Notes: generated from the letters alone by a model not told the origin. Positions 8,368-17,644 are shown, counted from the first letter of the stretch. The stretch is DNA of 64,000 nucleotides from CAZHNW01 sp942491575 (GCA_942491575.1 CALOBT010000025.1:124001-188000), one strand, 5' to 3'. Numbers and translations: made by a program.

Positions 8368-9558
8368 TCAGTTAAAAAAAGTACTCCTGCTGTTTTTACG
8401 GGCAACATTTCTATAATTGCCTCGATAGAGCCTTACATTTTTATAGTAATAGGAAAGTATTTTTCTGTAGGAAAAACCTTTCATAGCCATCCCCTTTGCT
8501 CCCCACTGACACATACCGACTCCATGTCCCCAGCCGTGGCCCTGTAATTGAAGTCCATGCCCGGATTTGCGTGAGTTAAAATATAAACTTTTAACAGTCT
8601 TAAGGGGAAACATAAGTCTGAAATTATTACCTGTTATATTAATCGTACCATTCGTATGCCCTATCTGCACCAGGGCAATCCTGCCTGCCTTTTTCTTAAA
8701 CGAGATTCGCTTGATCTTCCCCATTGAAGAATACTTTCTTCTCAAAGCACTTTGCATCTGTTCAAGCGAGATTCTTGTTTCCCAGTTATAATTTGGCGAC
8801 ATTGAACAATAGCTGCAACTTGTTCCCTGCAGGTACGGCATATCCTTCCCATTCCACACATATCGGTCATCGATTGTTCGTCCCCCGCATGTAGAATGAA
8901 AGTATGCAAGTACGGGCTGATATCCATGTATAAGGTACTCCCCGTGAGTAAGATTCACTGCCCTGGTCGTTTCTGGTTTTTCTACTGATTTTCCTTTATA
9001 GACCTGAAAGTTCGTTGTCGCGTCAAGATCATAGATCTGAAGATCCTTCTGTTTTGATAAATGATACAGCGTGTAGGTACGTGCAGCAACGGCCTGGGCC
9101 TTTAAAGTCTCTATGGGCCATGAAGAGGGAACTTCTCCGGGGACTACACTCTTAATATAGTTTTCCAGATCAATATGATTAATTACTAGAATCTTTCCCA
9201 TGAGGTTCTTCAGTTCAATTCTTCCCCTGTATTCCTTATTGTTAACTGAAATAATACTGTTTGAACATTCCATCATGAGCCCCTGCCTGATTTTACCGGG
9301 ATTAATTCTGAGGGCAGCCTTCGGGGCGTCGTAGAGTATTCTGCCGGTTTTCCCGTCACGAATTTTCAAACGTGCGGAGGCTTCTATACTGACGGTTTCC
9401 CTGGTTTTTAGGATCAGGACTTTTACGAAGCGGTTTTGACCCGCAACACGAATGTTCTGTTTTCTAAGATACTGTGGTGTTGGAGAACATGAGGCAACCA
9501 CAATCGAAATTGTTAACAGGAATAATAATAACAGGATAAAATGTCTCTTCGTTTTCAT
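8368..9558 (-). CDS. SpoIID/LytB-domain lipoprotein (peptidoglycan glycan-processing family)
   Basis: Signal peptide with a lipobox-like end ('SIVVASC') suggests lipid anchoring at Cys24. The SpoIID domain shows 'VVPGEVPSSWPIETLKAQAV', 'ARTYTLYHL', 'YFHSTCGGRT' and the C-terminal 'GHGWGHGVGMCQWGAKGMA', followed by 'YRKILSYYYKNV'. SpoIID of Bacillus is a lytic transglycosylase acting on denuded glycan strands; the Gram-negative members are less well studied. Length 396 residues. First gene of the run to queA, gmd, rmd and so on; a Rho-independent terminator separates it from xerD upstream. Confidence 0.88.
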   Translation of the reverse strand: MKTKRHFILLLLFLLTISIVVASCSPTPQYLRKQNIRVAGQNRFVKVLILKTRETVSIEASARLKIRDGKTGRILYDAPKAALRINPGKIRQGLMMECSNSIISVNNKEYRGRIELKNLMGKILVINHIDLENYIKSVVPGEVPSSWPIETLKAQAVAARTYTLYHLSKQKDLQIYDLDATTNFQVYKGKSVEKPETTRAVNLTHGEYLIHGYQPVLAYFHSTCGGRTIDDRYVWNGKDMPYLQGTSCSYCSMSPNYNWETRISLEQMQSALRRKYSSMGKIKRISFKKKAGRIALVQIGHTNGTINITGNNFRLMFPLKTVKSLYFNSRKSGHGLQLQGHGWGHGVGMCQWGAKGMAMKGFSYRKILSYYYKNVRLYRGNYRNVARKNSRSTFFN

Positions 9559-9573
9559 AGGGACCTCAAAAAT

Positions 9574-9594
9574 AAAAAAGGGGCCGCAGCCCCT
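9574..9594 (-). terminator. Rho-independent terminator after xerD
   Basis: On the minus strand a GGGGC/GCCCC stem with a 4-base loop (9580-9593) is followed by six T and further T-rich sequence toward lower coordinates. It sits 10 bases past the xerD stop and before the SpoIID-like gene, so it closes the xerD transcript. Confidence 0.8.
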
Positions 9595-9603
9595 CCGGTA
9601 ACG

Positions 9604-10497
9604 TCACCCTTTTGGATGGTACTGCTTATGAATTTTCTGTAATTTTTCTTTAGCCAGATGGGTGTAAACCTGAGTAGTGGATATGTCCATGTGGCCGAGT
9701 AATTCCTGGACTGACCTGAGATCAGCACCATTTTCTATTAGATGTGTGGCAAAAGAATGCCTTAAGGTATGGGGAGTTATATTCTTGTTGATATTGGTTC
9801 TCGTTACATAGTTCTTTAAAAGCCGCCATACGGATTTTCTATTCAGACTTGATCCCTTTTTACTGATAAAAAGAAATTCACTTTCCCGGGTTCCAAGAAT
9901 ATCCTGGCGGGAAAGATCAAGGTACTTCATCAGTAGTCTTTTAGCTTCATCGTTCATCGGAACAATTCTCTCCTTGTCGCCTTTTCCAACAACCTTGAGA
10001 AAATTATTTTCAAAATCCACATCACTGCTTTCAAGTTCAATTGCTTCACTTATTCGGAGCCCCGATGAATAAAGTAATTCGAAAATAGCCTTATCCCTTA
10101 ATTCGTACGGATCATCCTCAGAGATAGAACCGAATAACTTATCTACTTCCCTGATCGTAAGATAATCAGGAAGAGTCTTTTCTATATGCGGTGATTCAAT
10201 CTTTGTAGTGGGATTATCAAGATCATCTACGTTATCTGATAAAAAATTATAAAATTGCCTTATAGCCGCCAATGACCTTGCAAGGGTTCTCGAAGAATTT
10301 TTCTTCTTAACCTTTTCAAACTTGAGAAACAGCTGCACATCTTCCTGTGTTGCAGCCATTATAGTCTTATTGATTGACAGCAGATAATCACTGAATTTCT
10401 TCAAATCATAGGTGTAAGAATAGATAGAATTCGGGGAGAGACCTTTTTCAACCTGTAAAAATTTCTTAAACCTGCTTATAGCCTGAGCTTCTTTCAC
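9604..10497 (-). CDS. xerD: Tyrosine recombinase XerD-like
   Basis: Site-specific recombinase for resolving chromosome dimers at dif. N-terminal SAM-like core-binding domain ('LSPNSIYSYTYDLKKF'), C-terminal catalytic domain with Arg in 'YSSGLRISEAIEL', Lys in 'GKGDKERIVP', 'HTLRHSFATHLIENG' (H-x2-R), 'LLGHMDISTTQVYTHL' (His/Trp position and catalytic Tyr). I choose GTG at 10497 because GGAGGA lies 7 bases upstream. An alternative GTG at 10530 adds 11 residues but has no good site. About 297 residues, the usual Xer length. XerC or a dif site is not in the window; the C versus D assignment is tentative. Confidence 0.85.
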   Translation of the reverse strand: MKEAQAISRFKKFLQVEKGLSPNSIYSYTYDLKKFSDYLLSINKTIMAATQEDVQLFLKFEKVKKKNSSRTLARSLAAIRQFYNFLSDNVDDLDNPTTKIESPHIEKTLPDYLTIREVDKLFGSISEDDPYELRDKAIFELLYSSGLRISEAIELESSDVDFENNFLKVVGKGDKERIVPMNDEAKRLLMKYLDLSRQDILGTRESEFLFISKKGSSLNRKSVWRLLKNYVTRTNINKNITPHTLRHSFATHLIENGADLRSVQELLGHMDISTTQVYTHLAKEKLQKIHKQYHPKG

Positions 10498-10660
10498 GCT
10501 TGATTCCTCCAGGTGTAGATTCACTCCCACCCCTTAAGTATTAGTAACCATTCTTACCAGGAAAGTTATTATAACCGTTGATTAAATATTACATTAATTA
10601 TATCGGATGTGACTGATTATGTCTTTAAAGATGAGGAAAAAAAATTGATTAATTATGGAA

Positions 10661-11398
10661 TTATTTTTTTTTCTTTTTGGGGGAAGTTTTTTTTCGACTT
10701 TTTTTAACCGGAATGTCCTTGATTATTTCTCCATCCCGAAAAACGACATTTCGCCGGGTATACGCTGCAACGTCCGGTTCATGGGTAACCATTATAATTG
10801 TAATACCGCGCTCTTCATTGAGTTTTGTAAAAAGATTCATTATCTCTTCGGTCGTTCTGGTATCAAGGTTTCCCGTAGGCTCATCAGCCAGAATTATTGA
10901 AGGCTCATTGATCAGGGCCCGGGCAATGGCAACCCTCTGCTGCTCTCCCCCGGAAAGTTTATTCGGATGGTGATCTTCGCGCCCGGAAAGCCCCACTTCT
11001 GCCAGTAATGCCGAAGCCCGCTGTTTCAGTTCATGCCCGCTAACGCCTCCCCTGTAAAAAAGGGGAAGTTCAACATTCTCAAGTGCGGATGTTCTCGGCA
11101 ACAGGTTAAATCCCTGAAAAACAAAACCGATTTTATGATTCCTTATTTCGGCCTTTTCATCATCATTGAGTGAACTTCCATTAATCCCATCGAGAAAATA
11201 TTCTCCCCTGGTGGGGCTGTCCAGAAAGCCGAGGATGTTCATAAAAGTAGATTTTCCCGAACCGGAAGCCCCCATTATGGCGATATACTCACCTTTGGTT
11301 ATGGAGAGAGATACATCCCTCAACGCTCTTACGCTGACTTCCTCGCTCAACTCGTAAGTTTTAACCAGTTCAGAAATTTTTATTAATTCTTCTGGCAT
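10661..11398 (-). CDS. ABC transporter ATP-binding protein, MacB/LolD type
   Basis: ATPase with Walker A 'GASGSGKST', Q-loop 'IGFVFQGFNLLPRTSALENV', signature 'LSGGEQQRVAIARAL', Walker B 'IILADEPTGNLD' and switch His in 'IIMVTHEPDVA'. The closeness to LolD/MacB/FtsE-like ATPases of the mechanotransmission class is clear. The C-terminus ends in a strongly basic tail (KKSRKKTSPKKKKK). The ATG directly abuts the stop of the adaptor gene. A FtsX-like permease would be needed for function, but none is encoded next to it: the next gene is xerD, on the other side of a 130-bp spacer. Confidence 0.9.
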   Translation of the reverse strand: MPEELIKISELVKTYELSEEVSVRALRDVSLSITKGEYIAIMGASGSGKSTFMNILGFLDSPTRGEYFLDGINGSSLNDDEKAEIRNHKIGFVFQGFNLLPRTSALENVELPLFYRGGVSGHELKQRASALLAEVGLSGREDHHPNKLSGGEQQRVAIARALINEPSIILADEPTGNLDTRTTEEIMNLFTKLNEERGITIIMVTHEPDVAAYTRRNVVFRDGEIIKDIPVKKSRKKTSPKKKKK

Positions 11399-12493
11399 CT
11401 AGTCTTCCTTTTCCTCAACCTTAATCAAAATACTCTGTCCCTTCTTGATATTCTTTTTTACTTCAGTATACATATCTCCGGCTAATCCTGTTTCGACCTT
11501 AACTTTTCGAAAGGAATTCTGGTCCAGGACTACACCCTTTTGCACCCAGATCACCTTGTCTGTTATTTCGATATCAGAGCCATCGGGAGTTATCATAAAG
11601 GCCTGATTCGGTACCCTTAACACTTTTTTTCTTCCGTCTACCATTATAGTTGCCGTGGCGGTCATCCCCGGTTTTAATAATAGATTAGAATTATCACAGA
11701 TTACTTCGGACTGATAGCTCACCAGTCCATTTTTTTTCACGGGATTTATCGCTACACTCTTGATATACCCGTAAAATTTTTTATCAGGATATGCGCTGAC
11801 GGTAAAAACCACGTTGAGGTCTTTTTTGACAGTTCCGATATCAGCTTCATCAACATTAATGATAAGGACCATTTTCTTCAAATCAGAGGTCATGAAGAAA
11901 GCTGCAGTATTCCGCCCTACAGGTCTTTTCTCATTGATGTTAACCTGAAGAATTACGCCGCTTATCGGCGCCCTTACCCTGGCATCTCTAATTTGCTGAA
12001 CAAGATGATTATAATCGAGCCTGTGCAGCCGGTGAGAATTTAAAGCTTTCTTATATGCTGTTTCCGCCTGTTCGAACCCAATGCGGGAAATCAGATTTTC
12101 CTTCAGCATATTCTTTTTCCCTTCATAATCCTGTTTTGCAGATACAAAATTTAAGCGGGAACTTTCAAGAATAGTGCTCAATCGAAGAAGCCTTTGATTT
12201 AAATCACTGACATCGATAACCGCAAGGAGAGTACCTTTTTTAACTGTTTTATCAGGCTCAACATAGATTCGGTTCACAATACCTGCAATATTTGTCAGCA
12301 CAGGAACTGAATCCAACACCTCTATAACTCCTGTTGCAGAGATTGTTTTATTTACCGGGCCAATTGACACCTTTTCAACAATGAAAGTTTTGGCGCTTGA
12401 ACCATTGCATCCGGTAAGAACTGAATATCCTGCCAGAAAAATTAAAAGAATAATAGTTTTAAATAATGAAATGTTTTTTACTACGGCCGGCAT
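11399..12493 (-). CDS. MacA/HlyD-type periplasmic adaptor lipoprotein
   Basis: 364-residue membrane fusion protein. The signal peptide ends in the lipobox 'SVLTGC', so it is probably inner-membrane anchored by lipid. Order: first lipoyl half ('VLTNIAGIVNRIYVEPDKTVKKG'-like segment), helical hairpin of about 60 residues, second lipoyl half ('RVRAPISGVILQVNINEKR'), then beta-barrel and membrane-proximal domains. The ATG at 12493 has a GAGGGG site and overlaps the end of the TolC-like gene by 13 bases. Expected to bridge an inner-membrane ABC permease with the TolC-like channel encoded just upstream. Confidence 0.88.
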   Translation of the reverse strand: MPAVVKNISLFKTIILLIFLAGYSVLTGCNGSSAKTFIVEKVSIGPVNKTISATGVIEVLDSVPVLTNIAGIVNRIYVEPDKTVKKGTLLAVIDVSDLNQRLLRLSTILESSRLNFVSAKQDYEGKKNMLKENLISRIGFEQAETAYKKALNSHRLHRLDYNHLVQQIRDARVRAPISGVILQVNINEKRPVGRNTAAFFMTSDLKKMVLIINVDEADIGTVKKDLNVVFTVSAYPDKKFYGYIKSVAINPVKKNGLVSYQSEVICDNSNLLLKPGMTATATIMVDGRKKVLRVPNQAFMITPDGSDIEITDKVIWVQKGVVLDQNSFRKVKVETGLAGDMYTEVKKNIKKGQSILIKVEEKED

Positions 12494-13860
12494 ATTTTCC
12501 CCTCTTCGATCCCCACCAGTTGTGCAAGCATTGCCAGTTTTAACAGGTAGCTGTATTTTGTCCCTAAAAAATTCATTTCAGAGGTAATAACCCTTGCCTC
12601 CGCATCCTGAAGTGATGTAATAGATCCAATACCGTTTTCGTAACTCCTCAAAGCAAGTAGTGCATGTTTTTCTGAATTTTTAATTATTAATTTACTCATT
12701 TTCATCTGTTTTTTAAGTTCCACAAGATCGTTGTATATATTTCTGATACTGACATTAAGTTTGGTTTTTGTTTCCTTATGTTTAATAGTCATTTTGTTGT
12801 ATTCGGCTAGAGCTTTGTCAACGCTGGAGCTGAGAGCCCCTCCGTAAAATACCGGCAAAGAAAAACTTATGGATGTAGCAATTATAGGACTCCACCTGCC
12901 ATATTTAAAGTTATCCAAAAAATTTCCGTCAGTAGAATCAAAAAGGTACAATTGCGTATTTTGAAATCCCAGAGACAATAAAAGATCAACCCTAGGATAT
13001 TGGGTTCCCCTTGCAACATCTATTAAAAGTCTTTTTTGATGTTTCAGAAGCCTGCTGGAACGAATATCAGGATTATAATGGGAGGCCAGAATATCCAATT
13101 CTTTGATATTATATTTTAAATCAGACAATTTACTGACCTGAACAGGTATAAGATTTACTCCCTCACTTTCCTCTATCCCCATTACAATCAATAAATCAGA
13201 ACGCCTGGCCCTGACATCATTTCTCGCCTTTTCGAAATTAAGCATCGCCTCGGCAACATTGACTTCAGCCTGGCTGACATCAAGTATTGGCCGCCGGCCG
13301 CTCATAAACAATTTTTTGGTTAACTTTAACTTTTCTTTATATTTATACAACAATTCCTTTTTTAAAACAAGTTTGTCATTTGCAAGTAATAGCTGGTAGT
13401 ATGCCTGCTTCACATTATATGTTATAACATTTACAGTGGCAAGAGAAGCATTTTTGGCGAGACTGACATCCAACTTTGCGGTCTTTTCCTTTTCTGCAGA
13501 ACTCTTATCATATAGCTTGTAGCGGGAATAAAGTCCAGCAAAGAGCCCGATGTCAGTATTGACACCGGGAATTTTAAACTCGCCATCCGTACCGGTGTTG
13601 TCAACCTGATATGTTTTTATTTGACCATCGACCTGAAGCCCCCTCTGTGCCTTCGCAATCTGATACTGATGCCTGCTGATTTCATTATTTTCAATTGAAA
13701 TTAATTTATCAGGATTATTAAAGAGTGCAACATTTATACATTCCTGGAGGGTTACATGTTTATCCTCTGAATGAAGCATGTTTGAATTTGCTGTCATAAA
13801 AATTACGCTGACCGCCAGGGAAATAAGTAAAATTCTATTTTCAGTTAAACGTATCTTCAT
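12481..13860 (-). CDS. TolC-family outer-membrane efflux channel
   Basis: 459 residues with an N-terminal signal peptide ('LLISLAVSVIFMTANSN'). Two long repeats of alpha-helical hairpin plus beta segments are typical of OEP domains: the first repeat starts 'VTLQECINVALFNNPDKLIS', and a later helix reads 'LTKKLFMSGRRPILDVSQAE'. The second repeat ends with 'YENGIGSITSLQDAEARVI', the usual YxxGxxSxxxLxxA pattern. It forms the outer-membrane exit duct of a tripartite exporter. First gene of the TolC - adaptor - ATPase operon; the AT-rich 318 bp upstream must hold its promoter. Confidence 0.9.
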   Translation of the reverse strand: MKIRLTENRILLISLAVSVIFMTANSNMLHSEDKHVTLQECINVALFNNPDKLISIENNEISRHQYQIAKAQRGLQVDGQIKTYQVDNTGTDGEFKIPGVNTDIGLFAGLYSRYKLYDKSSAEKEKTAKLDVSLAKNASLATVNVITYNVKQAYYQLLLANDKLVLKKELLYKYKEKLKLTKKLFMSGRRPILDVSQAEVNVAEAMLNFEKARNDVRARRSDLLIVMGIEESEGVNLIPVQVSKLSDLKYNIKELDILASHYNPDIRSSRLLKHQKRLLIDVARGTQYPRVDLLLSLGFQNTQLYLFDSTDGNFLDNFKYGRWSPIIATSISFSLPVFYGGALSSSVDKALAEYNKMTIKHKETKTKLNVSIRNIYNDLVELKKQMKMSKLIIKNSEKHALLALRSYENGIGSITSLQDAEARVITSEMNFLGTKYSYLLKLAMLAQLVGIEEGKICRP

Positions 13861-14178
13861 AAATGATTTTCTGGAAAAAACAGTGTTGTTCGTTATTTAA
13901 ATATATATTTTTGTCTAATAAAACATGTAGATTAATTTGCACTACAATACTTGTCAATTCTTTATATTAATAAAATTACTCAAAAGCAGTCTCTCTTTAT
14001 ATTACCGGGCAATAGAGGATTTGTGTCATTTATTATAAATAAATTACAAAATAATTCGAATGATTTTACTTTTTTTACATATTTTATTTAAATTAATACC
14101 TTTGAAAAAAAATTTTTGAAAAAAGATTGACAGTATTCCCCATATCAATTTTAAGTACATTATCATTTTTAATGATTC
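13861..14178. other. AT-rich intergenic region between tolC-like gene and tRNA-Thr
   Basis: About 318 bp, strongly AT-rich, no credible coding frame. It must hold the minus-strand promoter of the efflux operon and the plus-strand tRNA promoter annotated at 14127. A minus-strand open frame that crosses both tRNAs (14093-14494) is a chance frame. Confidence 0.6.
14127..14155 (+). promoter_or_regulatory. Putative sigma-70 type promoter for the tRNA-Thr/tRNA-Tyr unit
   Basis: Consensus -35 TTGACA at 14127-14132, a 17-bp spacer, and a weaker -10 (TTTAAG, 14150-14155). Start of transcription is expected about 15-20 bases before tRNA-Thr at 14179. Confidence 0.5.
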
Positions 14179-14251
14179 GCTGGCGTAGCTCAATCGGTAG
14201 AGCAGCTGATTTGTAATCAGCAGGTTGGGGGTTCAATTCCTCTCGCCAGCT
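14179..14251 (+). tRNA. tRNA-Thr (anticodon TGT)
   Basis: Complete cloverleaf of 73 bases. The acceptor GCTGGCG pairs with CGCCAGC (14244-14250). D-arm stem is GCTC/GAGC, the anticodon stem is GCTGA/TCAGC around loop TTTGTAA, and the T-loop is TTCAATT. The CCA end is not encoded. Confidence 0.96.
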
Positions 14252-14266
14252 CTTCACAATACACTT

Positions 14267-14348
14267 GGTGAGGTTCCCGAGTGGCCAAAGGGAACAGACT
14301 GTAAATCTGTCGGCGTCGCCTTCGGTGGTTCGAATCCACCCCTCACCA
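14267..14348 (+). tRNA. tRNA-Tyr (anticodon GTA)
   Basis: Class II tRNA of 82 bases with a long variable arm. The acceptor GGTGAGG pairs with CCTCACC (14341-14347). Anticodon stem ACAGA/TCTGT encloses loop CTGTAAA. It lies 15 bases after tRNA-Thr and is co-transcribed. G34 makes it a queuosine substrate of the QueA encoded nearby. Confidence 0.96.
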
Positions 14349-14352
14349 CATA

Positions 14353-14383
14353 AAAGAGGCTTTTTATAAGCCTCTTTTTTTAT
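14353..14383 (+). terminator. Rho-independent terminator of the tRNA-Thr/Tyr unit
   Basis: AAAGAGGC (14353-14360) pairs with GCCTCTTT (14370-14377) over a 9-base loop and is followed by a T run. Confidence 0.85.
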
Positions 14384-14450
14384 GCTCTCAAGAATTGTGA
14401 TTGCATTTCTATTTACAGAATCCTTAAATTGATCGAGTTTGAGGGGATCT

Positions 14451-15182
14451 ATGAATGAAAATGATAAAATAAGATTCAGCCGCCAGGTAAACATAAAGAA
14501 TTGGGGCGAGGAGACTCAAGAGAGGCTTCAGCAATCAACGGTATTTATAGCCGGATGCGGCGGCCTTGGAAGTCCCGTAATATATTATCTTGCCGCCTGC
14601 GGAATTGGGTCATTGAAAGTTGTCGATTACGATGAAGTTGAACTTTCAAACCTAAACCGACAGATAATCCATGGCTTTAACAATATATCCGATCCCAAGG
14701 TTAAATCCGCAAAAGAATCAGTAGCCGAATTCAATCCTGATATGGAAATAATTGCTGAAAAGACAAAAATAACTTCTAAAAACTGCGCCGACCTTATAGA
14801 CAACGCAGACATAGTCATCGACTGTCTTGATAATTTCAATACAAGGCATATACTTAATGAAGCTGCGGCGGCAAGATCGATACCACTTGTCCATTGCGGC
14901 ATCGAAGAATTCCAGGGACAGCTGACATTCATACATGTACCCGAGACGCCCTGCCTGGCCTGCTTCTTACCCATGAAGGACGCAAAAACCAAACCAAATG
15001 TTATTGGGGCAACGGCAGGCATCATGGGATCGATGCAGGCCCTTGAAGCTATAAAATATCTGGCGGGATTTGAAGTGGGTTTAAAAAACAAACTCCTGTT
15101 CTTTGACGGCACATCAATGGAAATGGAAACTATGAATCTGACTCCAAATCCAAAATGTAAAGTATGCAGGGATTTACACTAA
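14451..15182 (+). CDS. ThiF/MoeB/HesA-family E1-like adenylyltransferase
   Basis: Activates the C-terminus of a ubiquitin-like sulfur carrier with ATP. Seen: 'FSRQVNIKNWGEETQERL', the nucleotide motif 'VFIAGCGGLGSPVIYYLAACG', 'DYDEVELSNLNRQI' with the arginine finger, 'IDCLDNFNTRH', and zinc-binding Cys pairs 'CLACF' and 'CKVCRDLH'. Start taken at ATG 14451, with GAGGGG about 8 bases upstream; an ATG four codons earlier (14439) would include that site. About 243 residues, the size of MoeB/ThiF without a rhodanese domain. No ThiS/MoaD partner is in the window, so thiamine, molybdopterin or another thio-modification pathway cannot be decided. Confidence 0.87.
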   Translation: MNENDKIRFSRQVNIKNWGEETQERLQQSTVFIAGCGGLGSPVIYYLAACGIGSLKVVDYDEVELSNLNRQIIHGFNNISDPKVKSAKESVAEFNPDMEIIAEKTKITSKNCADLIDNADIVIDCLDNFNTRHILNEAAAARSIPLVHCGIEEFQGQLTFIHVPETPCLACFLPMKDAKTKPNVIGATAGIMGSMQALEAIKYLAGFEVGLKNKLLFFDGTSMEMETMNLTPNPKCKVCRDLH

Positions 15183-15197
15183 CCGGAGAGATGTTTG

Positions 15198-15506
15198 ATG
15201 AAACTTAAATTTAAAATAATCAGTGCCTCCATAATTTTCATCCTTATCGTTTCACTCTTTATCTATTTTCGCTACTTCTTTACCTTTGAGCAGCGAAACG
15301 TAATGAAGAGAAGGATAGAAACCATCACCGGACAAAATCTAACCGTAACTGTTTTCAGTTTTGACGGAAAAATTGTTAAAAGATGGACCGGTGTAAAAAA
15401 AATCACCTCCGGAAAAGGGGAACGTAATTATACCTTTTTCTACACTCAGGATAATAAATACGTACAAATACCCAACTCCGTATGGTATATAGCTGAAGAG
15501 GAGTAA
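15198..15506 (+). CDS. Small single-pass membrane-anchored protein of unknown function
   Basis: 102 residues. One N-terminal membrane helix (residues about 8-27, ISASIIFILIVSLFIYF) is followed by a soluble, basic, beta-rich domain of about 75 residues that would face the periplasm. I do not recognise a family. The GGAGAG site 7 bases upstream supports the ATG at 15198. Lies 15 bp after the E1-like gene and one base before the recG start, so it is part of that operon. Confidence 0.6.
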   Translation: MKLKFKIISASIIFILIVSLFIYFRYFFTFEQRNVMKRRIETITGQNLTVTVFSFDGKIVKRWTGVKKITSGKGERNYTFFYTQDNKYVQIPNSVWYIAEEE

Positions 15507-15507
15507 A

Positions 15508-17598
15508 TTGCTCTCGTCTCCCTTAACCCGGCTTGATGGAATCGGCCCCAAAAAAGCCCTTATTCTGCACCAGGAAGCCGGCATTGAAACTTTAGAAGAC
15601 CTGCTGTACTATTCCCCCAGGAAATACCTTGATCGTTCTACTATTAAAAAAATCAGAGACTGTTTTACTAACGAAACCGTCTCCATTATTGGAGAAATTG
15701 TTTCAGTAAAGGTAAAGGGGGGAAGAAAAAGATTTCTTGAGGTGGAAATCTCTGATGATACAGACTCCCTGACGGGTGTTTTCTTTGGCGGTGTCCAGTA
15801 TTTCCAGAAAATTTTTCACCCCGGGGAAGAAATAATATTCTCCGGTAAAATTAACTTCCGAAGGGGAAAACAGATAGTCCACCCTGATTTTGATTTTATC
15901 GAAGAAACTTCCAGCCTTCAGACGATTAATACCGCAGGGATTATCCCCCTATACCGATCAACTGAGAAGCTGCGAAATGCCGGACTTGATTCAAGGGGGT
16001 TTCGCAGATTATTCCGCCAGGTAATGGACAATCACCTCCCGGAAGTAATTGATTCACTGCCGGAATATATTATTCAAAAATACAATCTCCTGTCCCTTAA
16101 GGATGCCCTCTTCAATATCCACTTCCCCCGAACATTCAGAGAGGCGGAAGCGGCAAGAAAACGTTTGGCATTCAATGAATTGTTCTTTTTATTTTTTTAT
16201 CTTCAATATTCTAAAAAAATAGTCCAATCCTCCGCAAATGGCATTACTTTTAATGATGACCGGGAGCTGCTTCCCTCCTTCATCGATAAACTTCCTTTCA
16301 ACCTTACTCCAGATCAGGAAAAGGCCATTCTCAGAATCTCAGAAAATCTTCGAAATCCTGTACCGATGAACCGCCTCCTCCAGGGGGACGTCGGATCAGG
16401 CAAAACCGTAGTGGCCCTGGCTGCAGCCATAATAGCCATTTCATCCGGGTACCAGGTTGCCCTGATGGCCCCCACAGCCGTTCTGGCTACCCAGCACTAC
16501 CGGACAATAATTGAGCTGATACCAGGAGCGGTTAAATCCTCTCTGCTTACAGGACATACAGGCTCCGAAGAAAGGGAAAGAATTCTCAATAATTTAAATA
16601 CCGGCGAACTGGACCTGATATGCGGGACACACGCCCTCATTCAGGAGACGGTACAGTTTTCCAGGCTTGGCCTTATTATAATTGATGAGCAGCATAAATT
16701 TGGAGTAAATCAGCGTGCTGATCTGCGCAGGAAAGGCGACATGGCTCATTTACTCGTCATGACTGCCACGCCTATTCCAAGAAGCCTCGCCATGACGGTC
16801 TACGGAGACCTTGAAATTTCAACTATTAAGAGCATGCCGGCGAACAGGCCCGCAAGGAAGACACTGGCCCTGCCCGAATCCCGTCTCCACGGCGTATATA
16901 ACTCCATCAAAAAATACATAGATCAGAAACGGCAGGTTTACTATATCCTTCCTCTTATTGAAGAATCGGAAAAATCAGACCTGAAAGCGGCAATTACCGT
17001 ATTTGAACATCTGCGTGATTCAGTATTTCCAGGAAATAATATTGATTTATTACATGGTAAAATTAAACAGCCTGAAAAAGATAATATTATGGCGAAGTTT
17101 AAAAACGGGGAGACGGATATACTTGTTTCAACAACTGTTGTTGAAGTCGGTGTGGATGTTCCCAATGCTACTGTTATTATAATCCAGCACCCTGAACGGT
17201 TCGGACTTTCTCAGCTCCATCAGCTTCGGGGCCGTGTAGGAAGGGGGATACATGAATCCTTTTGTGTTCTTTTATACCCCGATGAGCTATCGGAGGAGAG
17301 TCTTTCCAGGATAAAAATTCTTGAAAAAACCGATGACGGATTTGAAATTGCTGAAGAAGACCTCAAAACCCGTGGTGCGGGACAGCTAATCGGCACCAGG
17401 CAGCATGGCATGAGTGATTTTGAATTTACGAACCTGATTGAAGACCTGGACATTATTACTTCTGCCAGAGAAGAGGCTGAAAAGGAAGTTGATGCCCTGG
17501 GGAACCTGCCGAAAGATGATAAAATATTGAACTATACAGGATCGTCGGAGCTGACGAAACATATTCGGCAGAAAAAAATTCTTGAAATTATGTCATAA
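15508..17598 (+). CDS. recG: ATP-dependent DNA helicase RecG
   Basis: Branch-migration helicase for stalled forks. TTG start preceded by GAGGAG at the end of the small membrane gene. N-terminal wedge/OB domain ('VKVKGGRKRFLEVEISDDTD'), Walker A 'LLQGDVGSGKTVVALAAA', DEQH box 'LIIIDEQHKFGVNQR', 'LLVMTATPIPRSLAMTVYGD' (motif III), helicase C-terminal 'STTVVEVGVDVPNATVIII' and 'QLHQLRGRVGRGIHESFCVLL', plus the RecG-specific C-terminus 'LKTRGAGQLIGTRQHG'. 696 residues, standard length. Followed by convergent transcription. Confidence 0.96.
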   Translation: MLSSPLTRLDGIGPKKALILHQEAGIETLEDLLYYSPRKYLDRSTIKKIRDCFTNETVSIIGEIVSVKVKGGRKRFLEVEISDDTDSLTGVFFGGVQYFQKIFHPGEEIIFSGKINFRRGKQIVHPDFDFIEETSSLQTINTAGIIPLYRSTEKLRNAGLDSRGFRRLFRQVMDNHLPEVIDSLPEYIIQKYNLLSLKDALFNIHFPRTFREAEAARKRLAFNELFFLFFYLQYSKKIVQSSANGITFNDDRELLPSFIDKLPFNLTPDQEKAILRISENLRNPVPMNRLLQGDVGSGKTVVALAAAIIAISSGYQVALMAPTAVLATQHYRTIIELIPGAVKSSLLTGHTGSEERERILNNLNTGELDLICGTHALIQETVQFSRLGLIIIDEQHKFGVNQRADLRRKGDMAHLLVMTATPIPRSLAMTVYGDLEISTIKSMPANRPARKTLALPESRLHGVYNSIKKYIDQKRQVYYILPLIEESEKSDLKAAITVFEHLRDSVFPGNNIDLLHGKIKQPEKDNIMAKFKNGETDILVSTTVVEVGVDVPNATVIIIQHPERFGLSQLHQLRGRVGRGIHESFCVLLYPDELSEESLSRIKILEKTDDGFEIAEEDLKTRGAGQLIGTRQHGMSDFEFTNLIEDLDIITSAREEAEKEVDALGNLPKDDKILNYTGSSELTKHIRQKKILEIMS

Positions 17599-17644
17599 GA
17601 AGATTTCTTTTAATAGAATAATAGAAATTTAAGAGCCGGCCATC

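Noticed and set aside
14093..14494. A 133-codon minus-strand open frame across the tRNA genes
   Set aside because: It runs through tRNA-Thr, tRNA-Tyr and their terminator; the frame is a chance product of these RNA genes.
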